Source: a virus. From it: 64,000 nt of DNA. The translations under genes and the position numbers were made by a program. Positions 40,183-48,532 of the stretch are shown here, piece by piece. How positions within the stretch are numbered: position 1 is the first letter of the stretch; each line of letters opens with the position of its first letter. The notes beneath the pieces were generated by a model that saw only the letters and a program-made list of their open reading frames with translations, searched no databases and was not told the DNA's origin. The DNA lies in IMG/VR virus record IMGVR_UViG_3300028045_001344, positions 87,554 to 151,553 of that record; one strand, 5' to 3'.

Positions 40183-40849
40183 TTAATATTACCAATTTCC
40201 CATATACCTTTTCTTCTATTTTAGACCAAGCAGGATTATTTTTGTATATGGTGTTGATATCCTCTTGTGTAAACCACTCGTTAAGATTTTTTTTATATTT
40301 CTTGTTCTTTACGTTTACATTTGCTTTAATACTTTTAATTTTCTTTTTTCTATCTTCATCAATTTCCGTAAAATTACTTGCAACCTTGATAAAATCTTCT
40401 GCCAGATAATCAGTCCGTATCCAATAATCAACTTCGTGAGAACTGAAGGAGGCGAGCCATTCATCTCCTGTGTGGATTTTGAACAACTTACCATCGGAAT
40501 GAATCTGCTTGATTTTTCCTTGTCTCAGAAACTCGTATTGTTCTTCATCGAAAGGTTGTTTTATGTTATTTAGACCATAAGTATCAAAATGAAAACACCA
40601 ACTTAAAATCCAATATGGTAGTGGGCGTATATTTAAGATCTTCTTTTTGTTGGAGAAATCTTTACCAAGATTCTCTGCCATGTAATTAAATCCAGCATGT
40701 TGAATTCCTATGTGCTTATGTTTCTTCGGAATTGGAGTGTGTCCATTATAATATTTTATCAGTGATGGAAACAATAAAAACATATCGGCGGTCGATGACC
40801 CCGCAGTTTTTGGTATATGACCCCATACAAATTTTTCTCCATATATCAC
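40175..40849 (-). CDS. Sulfotransferase-family protein, 224 aa
   Basis: The N-terminus FVWGHIPKTAGSS carries the HIPKTAGTS-type 5'-phosphosulfate loop of P-loop sulfotransferases, and ILNIRPLPYWILSWCFH supplies a possible 3'-phosphate site in weaker form. The rest is basic (KKKIKSIKANVNVKNKKYKK). It probably sulfates a sugar or other small acceptor with PAPS. The start is a GTG at 40849, five bases after the APS kinase stop. The C-terminal motif IYKNNPAWSKIEEKVY recurs in the chimeric protein encoded next. Confidence 0.72.
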   Translation of the reverse strand: MIYGEKFVWGHIPKTAGSSTADMFLLFPSLIKYYNGHTPIPKKHKHIGIQHAGFNYMAENLGKDFSNKKKILNIRPLPYWILSWCFHFDTYGLNNIKQPFDEEQYEFLRQGKIKQIHSDGKLFKIHTGDEWLASFSSHEVDYWIRTDYLAEDFIKVASNFTEIDEDRKKKIKSIKANVNVKNKKYKKNLNEWFTQEDINTIYKNNPAWSKIEEKVYGKLVILND

Positions 40850-40854
40850 TCTAC

Positions 40855-41565
40855 TTAAGTGTTTTTTGTAATGAAATTTTCTAATTGTTCAACCGACATT
40901 TCCAAACTTAATTCATTTGTATCAATTACTAAATCAGGGCATTCAGGTTCTTCGAACGGATCTGAAATGCCTGTAAAATTTTGTATCTCACCCGATAATG
41001 CTTTGGCGTATAATCCTTTGACATCACGTTCAATGCATTTCTCTACAGGACATTTTATGAAAACAGTTAGTGCTCCGCAAGTTTTCTCAAGTTCTTCTCT
41101 TAGATCCTCATAGGGATTGATTGCCGACATAATTGTAACAACATTATTACGCGAAAGAACTTTCCCAACAAAACCCAATCTTCGAATATTAGTATTTCGG
41201 TCTTCTTTCGAAAATCCCAAATCCTTACATAAACCTTCCCGATATTCATCCCCATCAATAATCTCTACCTTGAATCCCTTTGTCTTTAATTTTTTTTCAA
41301 CTGCCCGAGCAAGAGTTGTTTTTCCGGCTCCCGACAATCCTGTCATTTGTATAAACATACCTTTTGTTTTACCCCACTTAATAAAATTCCATAATCGTTC
41401 ATGAAGAAAGAACATAAACACCTGAATAGTATTATAGCATAAAGCTATCAAACTTGTAGATTTAATATTACCTGTAGTTATAAAGGCAACCGCGACTAGA
41501 ATAATAATGGCAATCAAACGCCATGTTATTGCTTTCCAAAAGCTTCTTTGTCTTGAATCAATCAC
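40855..41565 (-). CDS. cysC: APS kinase with N-terminal DUF2061 membrane domain
   Basis: Residues about 5-65 form a DUF2061 domain: RSFWKAITWRLIAIIILV, a second hydrophobic helix, and FFLHERLWNFIKWG. Residues 70-235 form an adenylylsulfate kinase: P-loop GLSGAGKTT (76-84), DGDEYREGL (104-112) and the FSKEDRNTNIRR signature (118-129). APS kinase converts adenylyl sulfate plus ATP to PAPS, the donor for the two sulfotransferases encoded next. The SPYRxxRD element is altered to NPYEDLREE. The membrane domain should place PAPS synthesis at the inner membrane. Start is GTG; an in-frame stop lies directly before it. No ATP sulfurylase gene is in the window. Confidence 0.88.
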   Translation of the reverse strand: MIDSRQRSFWKAITWRLIAIIILVAVAFITTGNIKSTSLIALCYNTIQVFMFFLHERLWNFIKWGKTKGMFIQMTGLSGAGKTTLARAVEKKLKTKGFKVEIIDGDEYREGLCKDLGFSKEDRNTNIRRLGFVGKVLSRNNVVTIMSAINPYEDLREELEKTCGALTVFIKCPVEKCIERDVKGLYAKALSGEIQNFTGISDPFEEPECPDLVIDTNELSLEMSVEQLENFITKNT

Positions 41566-41589
41566 TCAACAATTTCCTATAATCCTTAG

Positions 41590-42618
41590 TTACTTAATCG
41601 CATAATATTTCATAAAAAAGCCCATCATTTTTTCGACACATTCTTTGCTCAAATGTCTCCCATCAGGACTATATCCCCCATTCTCCATCACAGGAGAAAA
41701 AATTTCTTTTACAATATCATAGGAAGGAAAATACCAAAGATCATTTCTATTGTGGCCGTCGGCTTCACGGAAAAATTCATCAACTGAGCCTCGCAAAATT
41801 GATTTTGTTACTTGACTTGCCGTCAAGCACGAAACAGGTCTGAAAGTTGCGTTTAAAGGAACAGGAGAGATAGTAAAAACTACTTGTGCATCTGGATTAT
41901 GTTTCTTTATCAAATTAAATATTTTATGAAAATTTTCTTTGTTTTCCGCAAAAGAAGATACACGGCATCCATGTATTTTTTCGTCATATTGACCGTCAGG
42001 TATCGCTCGCCAAAAAACATCATTAGTTTCCTTATTATACCAAACTTCACCCACTCCCACAGTTATTACAAATACATTGGTTTCTTTAAGTTCCTTTTCC
42101 ATAAAAACTCGCAACTTTTCGGTCTTTTTTATTACTGTGGCGTCTTCGCGGTGCCAAGTTTGCTCATAAAAAGTTTTATTTTCAAATACCCATTCGAAAA
42201 GTTGGCGAACAGCAAATGTACTATTGACCCCGGCGCGGAAGACCACATTATCTGTAAGCTTAAATCCCTGCTTCACCATATATTGTCTAATCTCCCAAGC
42301 AAAACAACTTCCGAAAGTTGTTACGACTGTTTCTTTTTCAATAAAAGGCTCATCTGGAATCCAGCCGCGAAACAAAATGTTTTGGTATTGTTTTTCATTA
42401 TGTAAGGTTTCCATGTTTCCTGGGTAAAATTCCCAAGTCCCTTTCGCCCAACGCCTGGGCGTCAAATGACCAAGAAGATGAGCCCCATCATCCTCATTTT
42501 CTTTTACAAATGTCGCATTTGAGAGATTTGCTCTTAATTTCTGGGGGTTTGTTGGCAGTAGGCTCGAACTACCCGTCACGTTTGTCGCGTGAGCTAATGA
42601 TCGTTTTTTCTTTTTCAT
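41590..42618 (-). CDS. GSCFA-domain protein, 342 aa
   Basis: TTFGSCFAWEI (about residues 100-110) is the defining motif of the GSCFA family, an SGNH/GDSL-like group associated with polysaccharide loci. Further conserved elements are VGVGEVWYN, a VVFTISPVPL strand and a C-terminal DGRHLS. Its likely function is ester transfer or hydrolysis on a glycan, with Ser104 as candidate nucleophile; the biochemistry of the family is poorly known. I choose the ATG at 42618 because AAGGAG stands 10 bases before it. The frame is open upstream to 42726, where there is no Shine-Dalgarno sequence and another small frame lies. Confidence 0.78.
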   Translation of the reverse strand: MKKKKRSLAHATNVTGSSSLLPTNPQKLRANLSNATFVKENEDDGAHLLGHLTPRRWAKGTWEFYPGNMETLHNEKQYQNILFRGWIPDEPFIEKETVVTTFGSCFAWEIRQYMVKQGFKLTDNVVFRAGVNSTFAVRQLFEWVFENKTFYEQTWHREDATVIKKTEKLRVFMEKELKETNVFVITVGVGEVWYNKETNDVFWRAIPDGQYDEKIHGCRVSSFAENKENFHKIFNLIKKHNPDAQVVFTISPVPLNATFRPVSCLTASQVTKSILRGSVDEFFREADGHNRNDLWYFPSYDIVKEIFSPVMENGGYSPDGRHLSKECVEKMMGFFMKYYAIK

Positions 42619-42754
42619 AAGCGCTTGACTCCTTTTTAAAAAACTGGGGGCGACGAACACATCGGGGTTCGCCTCTTGATAAAACAAGTCCAGCTTTGAT
42701 GAACTGATTAACATATATATCACCAACTTGTGAGTATTTATCTAGCCAATTCAT
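42569..42754 (-). CDS. Possible small protein or displaced 5' end of GSCFA gene, 61 aa
   Basis: The frame begins MNWLDKYSQVGDIYVN and starts after GGAAGAGG, a better ribosome site than that of the 42726 start in the overlapping frame. The first 25 residues look natural. The last 35 are Arg/Lys-rich and run over the start of the GSCFA frame. It may be a real small protein overlapping the next gene by 50 bases, or the original N-terminus of the GSCFA protein separated by a frameshift near 42690. The sequence alone does not decide. Confidence 0.42.
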   Translation of the reverse strand: MNWLDKYSQVGDIYVNQFIKAGLVLSRGEPRCVRRPQFFKKESSAYEKEKTIISSRDKRDG

Positions 42755-42819
42755 CCTCTTCCCCCCGGAAAATAATTTGAATGAGTCTGGTAGAGACAGT
42801 AAAGTTTATTATCGGACAT
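42751..42819 (-). CDS. Possible 22-aa leader peptide
   Basis: ATG at 42819 follows AAGGA by four bases and opens a frame encoding MSDNKLYCLYQTHSNYFPGG plus two residues. Its TGA overlaps the ATG at 42754 (ATGA). The arrangement suits translational coupling. At this length coding status is uncertain. Confidence 0.32.
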   Translation of the reverse strand: MSDNKLYCLYQTHSNYFPGGRG

Positions 42820-42838
42820 TGTTTCCTTGCGCGAAGCC

Positions 42839-43648
42839 TCATTTCTGCAACTTGTTTTTAATAACATACAAATCATGGAAGTCACATAATCCTTTTCGAT
42901 AATATTTCACGAGATCTCCGCAACCGCTTTGTCTGACAAAGTTGGAAACAAATTCTCTTGAAACAAAGGTGCTACCATAATAATCTCCTTTAAGGCGACC
43001 TTTTGTTTCGTTCCTTTTTGCGAAAAGAAACCCCGCTTCCGTGAAATCAAAATTGGTGCGGTCTTCGGCTGGTCGAAGGTGCAAACCATGAGTTGAAAAC
43101 ACTAAAGTTCCATTAGGGCTTAACAACGAGTAAATCTTTTTATACCATTGTTTCCAGTGTTCAAGCGAAAGGTGTGTAAACAAAGAACAGACAAAAATTG
43201 TATCGTATTTTTCGTCATGTTTTAGATCATCGGCTAGTTTAGTGGAATAAAACCCCTTCACACCAAAACTTTTAATATTAAAATCTACTGCCATAGGATC
43301 AATATCGGAAACTGTAACTTTGTTTTCCCAACCAAATTTTTTAGTTAAAAAACGAGTACACCTACCATAGCCTGATGCAAAATCAAGCACAGTTCCGTCA
43401 CCCCACCAAGGAGCCCCCGGTTTTTGCGCATTAACAAGAGCCATTACCAATGAATCTAATATCCTTTCCCCAATTCGAAAATATGTCATAAATGCGTCTT
43501 CGTCAGATACTTTCCCGCGACCAGAACCATAAAGATACATTTCATCTTTATGATTTATACTAAGAACCACATTACCTTTATAATCTCCCTTAAGTGAGTT
43601 TAATATTTTTTTTCTTAAATCTTCTTTAATATCTACAACGCTTTTCAT
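42839..43648 (-). CDS. SAM-dependent methyltransferase, 269 aa
   Basis: A class I methyltransferase. VLDFASGYGRCTRFLTKKFG is motif I (the SAM-binding loop DFASGYGR), VTVSDIDPMAV is motif II, YDTIFVCSLFTHLS is motif IV, and LLSPNGTLVFSTHG follows. The acceptor is unknown; in this island a sugar O-methylation is likely. AAGGA is upstream, and a sigma70-like promoter lies in the last bases of the preceding rfbD gene, so this gene may open a separate transcript. Confidence 0.85.
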   Translation of the reverse strand: MKSVVDIKEDLRKKILNSLKGDYKGNVVLSINHKDEMYLYGSGRGKVSDEDAFMTYFRIGERILDSLVMALVNAQKPGAPWWGDGTVLDFASGYGRCTRFLTKKFGWENKVTVSDIDPMAVDFNIKSFGVKGFYSTKLADDLKHDEKYDTIFVCSLFTHLSLEHWKQWYKKIYSLLSPNGTLVFSTHGLHLRPAEDRTNFDFTEAGFLFAKRNETKGRLKGDYYGSTFVSREFVSNFVRQSGCGDLVKYYRKGLCDFHDLYVIKNKLQK

Positions 43649-43672
43649 TATTTACTCTTTCCTTGTTTTTAT

Positions 43673-43702
43673 ATTATAGCGCATTTATGCCAATAACCTC
43701 AA
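43673..43702 (-). promoter_or_regulatory. Sigma70-like promoter before methyltransferase gene
   Basis: On the minus strand, TTGAGG (43697-43702) and TATAAT (43673-43678, a perfect -10) are 18 bases apart. The site is in the 54-base gap between rfbD and the methyltransferase gene. It would allow internal transcription of the downstream part of the island. Confidence 0.55.
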
Positions 43703-44398
43703 TCATACAAAACTTGTATCCTTTGGAACCTGTGCGTATACTGTACTTCTCGTTGTTTGTGTAATATTCTCGCTTCTATCTTTTGCTATATCATAAATAG
43801 TTCGGCGATTATTTCCCACATGCACCACACCTCTTTTATCACTCAATATTTCCTCTAAAACTTTTGGCGCAATTATATCCACATAATCTTTTGAACTCCA
43901 CTGGTCCACAAACGCAGCTTCATAAGGAAAGTCGTAACCAAAAAAACTTGTCCTAATGACTAAACTATTTTCATAAGTTCTTACCAGCAATTCGGCTGCG
44001 GCTTTTGTCTTTGCGTACTTTGACAACGGATTAATTGGGTCATCAGTTGTGTAGTTTCCCTTCTCTCCGTCAAAGACGTAATCAGTTGATATAAAGACTA
44101 GCTTTTTTCCCAAATCTCTACAACTTTTCAAGACATTCAGTGTCCCTAATACATTCACTTCCCAAGCTCGTGAAGGATCGTTTTCTGTGGCTTTTACATC
44201 GGTAATTGCGGCAGAGTGAACTACTGTATCACAATCGCGCGAAGCCTTGATATAATTGTGAATTTGATAAGGATTTGTTATATCACAATATTTAGATGCT
44301 GGTGCTATAAACTCTACATCATGGGCTTTGGATATTTTTATTAGCTCGGTGCCCAGTGTTCCCGAACCTCCTGTAAGGAATATTTTTTTTAAAACCAT
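43703..44398 (-). CDS. rfbD: dTDP-4-dehydrorhamnose reductase-like protein
   Basis: From ATG 44398 the protein has 231 residues. FLTGGSGTLG (7-16) is the Rossmann loop, STDYVFDG (104-111) and Y128-x3-K132 are the catalytic elements of the extended SDR/RmlD family. It would reduce dTDP-4-keto-rhamnose to dTDP-rhamnose. It is shorter than typical RmlD (about 290 residues), mainly in the C-terminal substrate domain, so specificity is less sure. The ATG overlaps the rfbB stop by 10 bases; the longer frame to 44431 is rejected because the Rossmann strand begins right after this Met. Confidence 0.8.
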   Translation of the reverse strand: MVLKKIFLTGGSGTLGTELIKISKAHDVEFIAPASKYCDITNPYQIHNYIKASRDCDTVVHSAAITDVKATENDPSRAWEVNVLGTLNVLKSCRDLGKKLVFISTDYVFDGEKGNYTTDDPINPLSKYAKTKAAAELLVRTYENSLVIRTSFFGYDFPYEAAFVDQWSSKDYVDIIAPKVLEEILSDKRGVVHVGNNRRTIYDIAKDRSENITQTTRSTVYAQVPKDTSFV

Positions 44399-45279
44399 TT
44401 GTATATCCCTTTGAAATGTTTTGGTTCCCACCCGATCTTTCTTATTTTTTTAGAACTCACAGAATAACGCAAATCTTGACCCCAACGATTATCTACAAAC
44501 TTAACCGACCGTCGATCTTTTTCTTTCCACTTTAGCATTGTATCCACAACTTCTAGATTGGTCATGTGGTTTTCGGCTGCAATATTATAGGTTTGGTTTT
44601 TGATGCCAGCCTCGATGATATGAAATAATGCCTCCACATTGTCTTTGACATATGTCCAGTCGCGAACATAAGAGCCATCGCCGTGAACTGGGATTTGCTT
44701 TCCACTTTGTAGAGAACTCAAACACTTGGGAATTAGTTTTTCTTCATATTGGCGAGGACCATAGTTATTCGCGCTCCTGGTTATAACATATTCCAAACCA
44801 AAAGTTCTATAATATGATAATACTAACATTTCCGCTGCGGCTTTGGTTGCTGAATATGGGTTTGATGGAGTTAATTTATCTTCTTCAGTAAAAGAGCCTT
44901 CCAAACGATCACCATATACTTCATCTGTGCTGATTTGAAAAAACAAAGGTCGATCATATTCTGGCTTTCCGCGAACAAGTTCTAAAAGATTATGAACTCC
45001 TAAAATATTGCTTTTGACAAAAGGACTTGTATCACGGATCGAATTATCGACATGACTTTCAGCCGCAAAATTAATAATTACATCGCATGATGGAAGATGC
45101 TTTAGTTCGGATATATCTTCTTGAATAAGGGTATAATTTTTGTCTGAATCCCAAGGTAAAGTTTTGTGGGAAGCATAACCCATCTTATCAATGTCGATAA
45201 TGGCAATATTTCGTTCTAGCGCGGCTTCAACAAAATGCGAGCCAATAAACCCCCGACCGCCTGTTATAATAAACTTCAT
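44389..45279 (-). CDS. rfbB: dTDP-glucose 4,6-dehydratase
   Basis: GGRGFIGSH (7-15) is the NAD-binding loop, STDEVYGD (117-124) carries the Asp-Glu catalytic pair, and Y142-x3-K146 completes the site; FAAESHVDNSI is typical of RmlB. The enzyme converts dTDP-glucose to dTDP-4-keto-6-deoxyglucose, the first committed step of dTDP-rhamnose synthesis. At 296 residues it is shorter than usual (about 350), with a compact C-terminus. It overlaps rfbC by four bases and rfbD by ten. No rfbA (thymidylyltransferase) is in the window, so dTDP-glucose presumably comes from the host. Confidence 0.88.
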   Translation of the reverse strand: MKFIITGGRGFIGSHFVEAALERNIAIIDIDKMGYASHKTLPWDSDKNYTLIQEDISELKHLPSCDVIINFAAESHVDNSIRDTSPFVKSNILGVHNLLELVRGKPEYDRPLFFQISTDEVYGDRLEGSFTEEDKLTPSNPYSATKAAAEMLVLSYYRTFGLEYVITRSANNYGPRQYEEKLIPKCLSSLQSGKQIPVHGDGSYVRDWTYVKDNVEALFHIIEAGIKNQTYNIAAENHMTNLEVVDTMLKWKEKDRRSVKFVDNRWGQDLRYSVSSKKIRKIGWEPKHFKGIYKWF

Positions 45280-45809
45280 ACTTCCTCATAAAAGAATTTA
45301 GGATCACTTGAATATTCTCTAAATGACTGTGCTCCTAAATCTTTCTCACTAAGTATAGCACTTCTCTCATCAGTTTTTAATTTAATTTTAAGGTCGGGAT
45401 CTTTTATGCTGATTGCTGATTCACCATCTTTGCTATAATAAGAAGAACATTTATACATTACGTGTGAATCTTCAAGTGCCTCAAAACCATGAGCATAGCC
45501 TGGTGGAACCCACAACACGTTTTTATTTTCCTCGGATAATTCGAACTTCCAACACTCACCATATGAAGGGGAGTTATATCGAATGTCCACAATATAATCT
45601 ATTATCTTTCCTGATATTGTTTGCACAAGCTTTCCCATTGGTTTGTCCCACTGGTAATGTAATCCGCGAACGACGCCTTTGTGGGAATAAGAAACATTGT
45701 CTTGATAAAATGTTTCTCCAACAAAAAGATGTTCACGATGAGAAAAGGATTCATAAAAATATCCCCGATTATCGGGATAAGGTTTGTTGGTGAATAATCT
45801 ATAGTTCAT
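45276..45809 (-). CDS. rfbC: dTDP-4-dehydrorhamnose 3,5-epimerase
   Basis: A 177-residue cupin of the RmlC family. The motifs are RGLHYQWDKPMGKLVQ, DYIVDIRYNSPSYG, and WVPPGYAHGFEALEDSHVMYKC; His in RGLHYQ is the catalytic base in the family. It epimerises C3 and C5 of dTDP-4-keto-6-deoxyglucose between RfbB and RfbD. It is the first of the three overlapping rhamnose genes. The ribosome site is weak, and GATAAATA lies upstream, one base off the T4 late-promoter octamer; I do not rely on it. Confidence 0.9.
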   Translation of the reverse strand: MNYRLFTNKPYPDNRGYFYESFSHREHLFVGETFYQDNVSYSHKGVVRGLHYQWDKPMGKLVQTISGKIIDYIVDIRYNSPSYGECWKFELSEENKNVLWVPPGYAHGFEALEDSHVMYKCSSYYSKDGESAISIKDPDLKIKLKTDERSAILSEKDLGAQSFREYSSDPKFFYEEV

Positions 45810-45833
45810 GATTATTTTCTCTTTTATTTATCC

Positions 45834-46625
45834 CTAACATAAAATAGCCTTACAAACAGGCGTTGCCTTTTTTTGGCTTTTTTCTAAATCACCATTTGTT
45901 TTTACATACTCTTCATAATCTACAAAAATTTCCGCCCTTTCGGGTCGTATCAGCGGAGGATGACACGGAAAACTCACAAAGCTTTCCCACGTCTCAAACT
46001 CAGGAGATATATTGTCAGTTCCATCATCTAATAAATCACTTCTTATAAAAAAAACATCTAGAGTCTTGATCATGGCGACAATAGAATACCCATGTTTATC
46101 ACCCACCATTTTCAATGCTTTTAAGGAAGCTCCATAGCCCCGATCAAATTCCCATCGTTCATTCGGATCATTTGGAAAAGTTATAGCCACATCCAATGGG
46201 TAATTAGCATTATATTCCACACTCACAACTCTCGGTCTATATTCTTCCAAAACCGCCTTAAATAACCACAAATCGGTAGAATCAACATCAATGCTAACAT
46301 AATCGGGTTCGGTAGGAACTTTATACTTTTTAAAAAGTTTACAGATATTGTCTGAAGTAAGATAGTGTTTATGTAAATTAATTTTTATATTTTCATTGGC
46401 TCCATCCAAAAGCAAACACTTCCATCCTTTATTCAAGACAAGACTGGCAACATTAGGGCCCGTTCCTCCAAGAAATTCGGTATTATTAAAACCAAACTCA
46501 ACACAAAAGGGTGGACTATTTTTGGTTCCTATGTTCTCAAAAATAGTTTCCAAAATACCGTCTTGACCTCCCTGAGAATGTACCTTACGAGCGTGGTTGC
46601 TCAAATTTACTAACCACTTTTTCAT
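45834..46625 (-). CDS. FkbM-like methyltransferase-fold protein, 263 aa
   Basis: The N-terminus SQGGQDGILETIFENIG followed by CVEFGFNN (the SAM loop region) and later YVSIDVDSTDLWLFKAVLEE matches FkbM-type and related proteins that O-methylate sugars in surface polysaccharides. AAGGAG stands eight bases before the ATG. The C-terminus is Lys-rich with two Cys. Methyl transfer to a glycan is likely, but the acceptor is unknown. It is encoded between gmd and rfbC. Confidence 0.72.
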   Translation of the reverse strand: MKKWLVNLSNHARKVHSQGGQDGILETIFENIGTKNSPPFCVEFGFNNTEFLGGTGPNVASLVLNKGWKCLLLDGANENIKINLHKHYLTSDNICKLFKKYKVPTEPDYVSIDVDSTDLWLFKAVLEEYRPRVVSVEYNANYPLDVAITFPNDPNERWEFDRGYGASLKALKMVGDKHGYSIVAMIKTLDVFFIRSDLLDDGTDNISPEFETWESFVSFPCHPPLIRPERAEIFVDYEEYVKTNGDLEKSQKKATPVCKAILC

Positions 46626-46638
46626 TTAATATTCTCCT

Positions 46639-47625
46639 TTATCCTTCCCTAATCGAGTGGTCTGCACTCAAAAATTTATAATCTGCCCGAAACATCATTT
46701 CGCAAAGCTGTTCGAAATGGATTTCTGGCTTCCACTTTAAAATCGTTTTGGCTTTGGAATTGTCGCCTAGAAGTAACGGGACTTCGTGGGGTCTAAAAAG
46801 CCTTTCATCTATTTCCACAAACTTATCAGGATTTAATCCAGCATGTGAAAAAACACATTCTAAAAAATCCCTAACCGTATGAGTTTCGCCAGTGGCAATT
46901 ACATAATCATCGGGGATCTCTTGTTGAAGCATTTTCCACATAGCTTTTACATAATCTCCTGCAAATCCCCAGTCGCGTTTTGCATCCAAATTTCCGAGAA
47001 ACAATTTATCTTGAAGTCCAAGTTTGATGTTCGCGGCAGCTAATGTAATTTTTCGTGTGACGAATGTTTCCCCACGCATTGGAGATTCATGATTAAAAAG
47101 AATTCCGCTGGACGCATGGATGCCATAACTTTTTCTATAATTTCTTATTAAATTATGTGCAAAAGTTTTCGCACAAGCATAAGGTGACGCGGGCATAAAT
47201 TTTGATTCTTCATTAAGGGGAATGTTGGGATTATCTCCAAACATTTCGGACGAAGATGCTTGATAAAATCTCGCGTGAGGACAAACGGTTTTCATAGCAT
47301 TGAGCATTCTTAAAGTTCCCATCGCAATTCCATCAACTGTGTGTTCGGGAAGGTCAAACGAAACTCTAACGTGTGATTGAGCCGCCAGATTATATATTTC
47401 GTCGGGTTGAATTTTGATCAATAAATCCCAAATTGCAGATGTGTCATTCAGGTCAAAATACAATAACTTAAAATTTTTGTGTGTAAGAACACTGTCCACT
47501 CTATCCGTACTAATAAGAGAAGAACGTCTTTTGAACCCATACACTTCATAATCCTTTTCTAATAAAAGTCGCGAAAGATACGCACCGTCTTGACCCGTAA
47601 CGCCGGTTATTATCGCCTTCTTCAT
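46639..47625 (-). CDS. gmd: GDP-mannose 4,6-dehydratase
   Basis: From ATG 47625 the protein has 328 residues. GVTGQDGAYLS (8-18), AAQSHVRVSF, the catalytic Y149-x3-K153, and LFNHESPMRGETFVTRKI are diagnostic for Gmd. It makes GDP-4-keto-6-deoxymannose from GDP-mannose, feeding Fcl encoded just before it. The start overlaps the fcl stop (ATGA) with GGGGGG upstream. The frame upstream of this Met lies inside fcl and is not used. It is slightly shorter than the usual 345-370 residues. Confidence 0.92.
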   Translation of the reverse strand: MKKAIITGVTGQDGAYLSRLLLEKDYEVYGFKRRSSLISTDRVDSVLTHKNFKLLYFDLNDTSAIWDLLIKIQPDEIYNLAAQSHVRVSFDLPEHTVDGIAMGTLRMLNAMKTVCPHARFYQASSSEMFGDNPNIPLNEESKFMPASPYACAKTFAHNLIRNYRKSYGIHASSGILFNHESPMRGETFVTRKITLAAANIKLGLQDKLFLGNLDAKRDWGFAGDYVKAMWKMLQQEIPDDYVIATGETHTVRDFLECVFSHAGLNPDKFVEIDERLFRPHEVPLLLGDNSKAKTILKWKPEIHFEQLCEMMFRADYKFLSADHSIREG

Positions 47626-48515
47626 TTCACCCCCCGTACATTCGGGTAATTTTTTACGAACCACTTGCAAGTATTTCCTAAAGCTTCTACAAAGGGAGTG
47701 AAGTCGGCTGCCTTCCATCCTAATTTTATTAAATTAGAATTATCCGATGGCTTTCGGTGTTGTCCCACCGGCTGAGTGGTATCCCAAATAATATTTCCGT
47801 CAAACTCCATTATATTTGCAATGATTTCTGCAACTTCTTTCACAGAATATTCCTCTGTGTTTCCAACATTAATTGGTTCGCGAGATTCATGCTTGTCCAA
47901 CAATAATAGCACAATTTTCGCCAAATCTTTAGAATAAGTGAATTCTCTTAAAGCTTTCCCATCCCCCCATAATACCACGTCTTTATTACCTTCTTTTGCA
48001 TCATAAACTTTGCGTATAATCGCTGGTACAAGATGGGAATTTTCCAAGTCGAAGTTATCATACTCCCCAAATAAATTGTTAGGAATGACAGTAACAAAAT
48101 TACATCCATATTGATCGCGATAAGCTTGAGATTGAATATCTAACATTCGTTTGGCGTGGGCATAAGCATAATTTGACAAATGAGGTGAACCATTGTGAAT
48201 TTGTTCTTCAGTAAGCGGATAAGCCACCTCATCTGGATAAACACATGTACTTAAAAAAGACAAAACTTTTTTAGCTTTGTATTTCCTGGCTGCTTCAAGA
48301 ACGTTGGTATTTATCATAATGTTATCGTAATAAAAAGAACCTAAGTTTTGTGAGTTTGCCTTAACCCCGCCGACCTTTGCAGCCAAATGAATAACTTGAT
48401 CTGGAGATTCAGACATAAAAAGATAATTAGCATCGAGTTGATTTCTTAAATCATACGATTTAGAATCAATAAAAGTCGCATCGGGGATTATTTCTTCTAA
48501 AGCATGACCAATCAT
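47622..48515 (-). CDS. fcl: GDP-L-fucose synthase; true start probably non-canonical upstream
   Basis: Conserved Fcl elements include HLAAKVGGVKAN, STCVYPDE, Y-A-H-A-K (the catalytic Tyr/Lys pair), PNNLFGEYDNF, and REFTYSKDLA. The enzyme epimerises and reduces the Gmd product to GDP-L-fucose. The ATG at 48515 would remove most of the Rossmann loop. In the same frame the ten codons before it read VKILVTGGSG, exactly the expected N-terminus, and are preceded at once by TAA (48546-48548). No ATG, GTG or TTG exists there. Initiation at GTC (48545) or ATT (48539) near AGAGAG, coupled to the overlapping upstream gene, is the best explanation; a sequence error is the alternative. Confidence 0.86.
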   Translation of the reverse strand: MIGHALEEIIPDATFIDSKSYDLRNQLDANYLFMSESPDQVIHLAAKVGGVKANSQNLGSFYYDNIMINTNVLEAARKYKAKKVLSFLSTCVYPDEVAYPLTEEQIHNGSPHLSNYAYAHAKRMLDIQSQAYRDQYGCNFVTVIPNNLFGEYDNFDLENSHLVPAIIRKVYDAKEGNKDVVLWGDGKALREFTYSKDLAKIVLLLLDKHESREPINVGNTEEYSVKEVAEIIANIMEFDGNIIWDTTQPVGQHRKPSDNSNLIKLGWKAADFTPFVEALGNTCKWFVKNYPNVRGVK

Positions 48516-48532
48516 GCCACTCCCACCAGTTA

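Noticed and set aside
42726-42839. tRNA-like signals around the GSCFA leader and elsewhere in the island
   Set aside because: I found no acceptor stem or T-arm pattern; the only tRNA-like structure in the window is the tmRNA.
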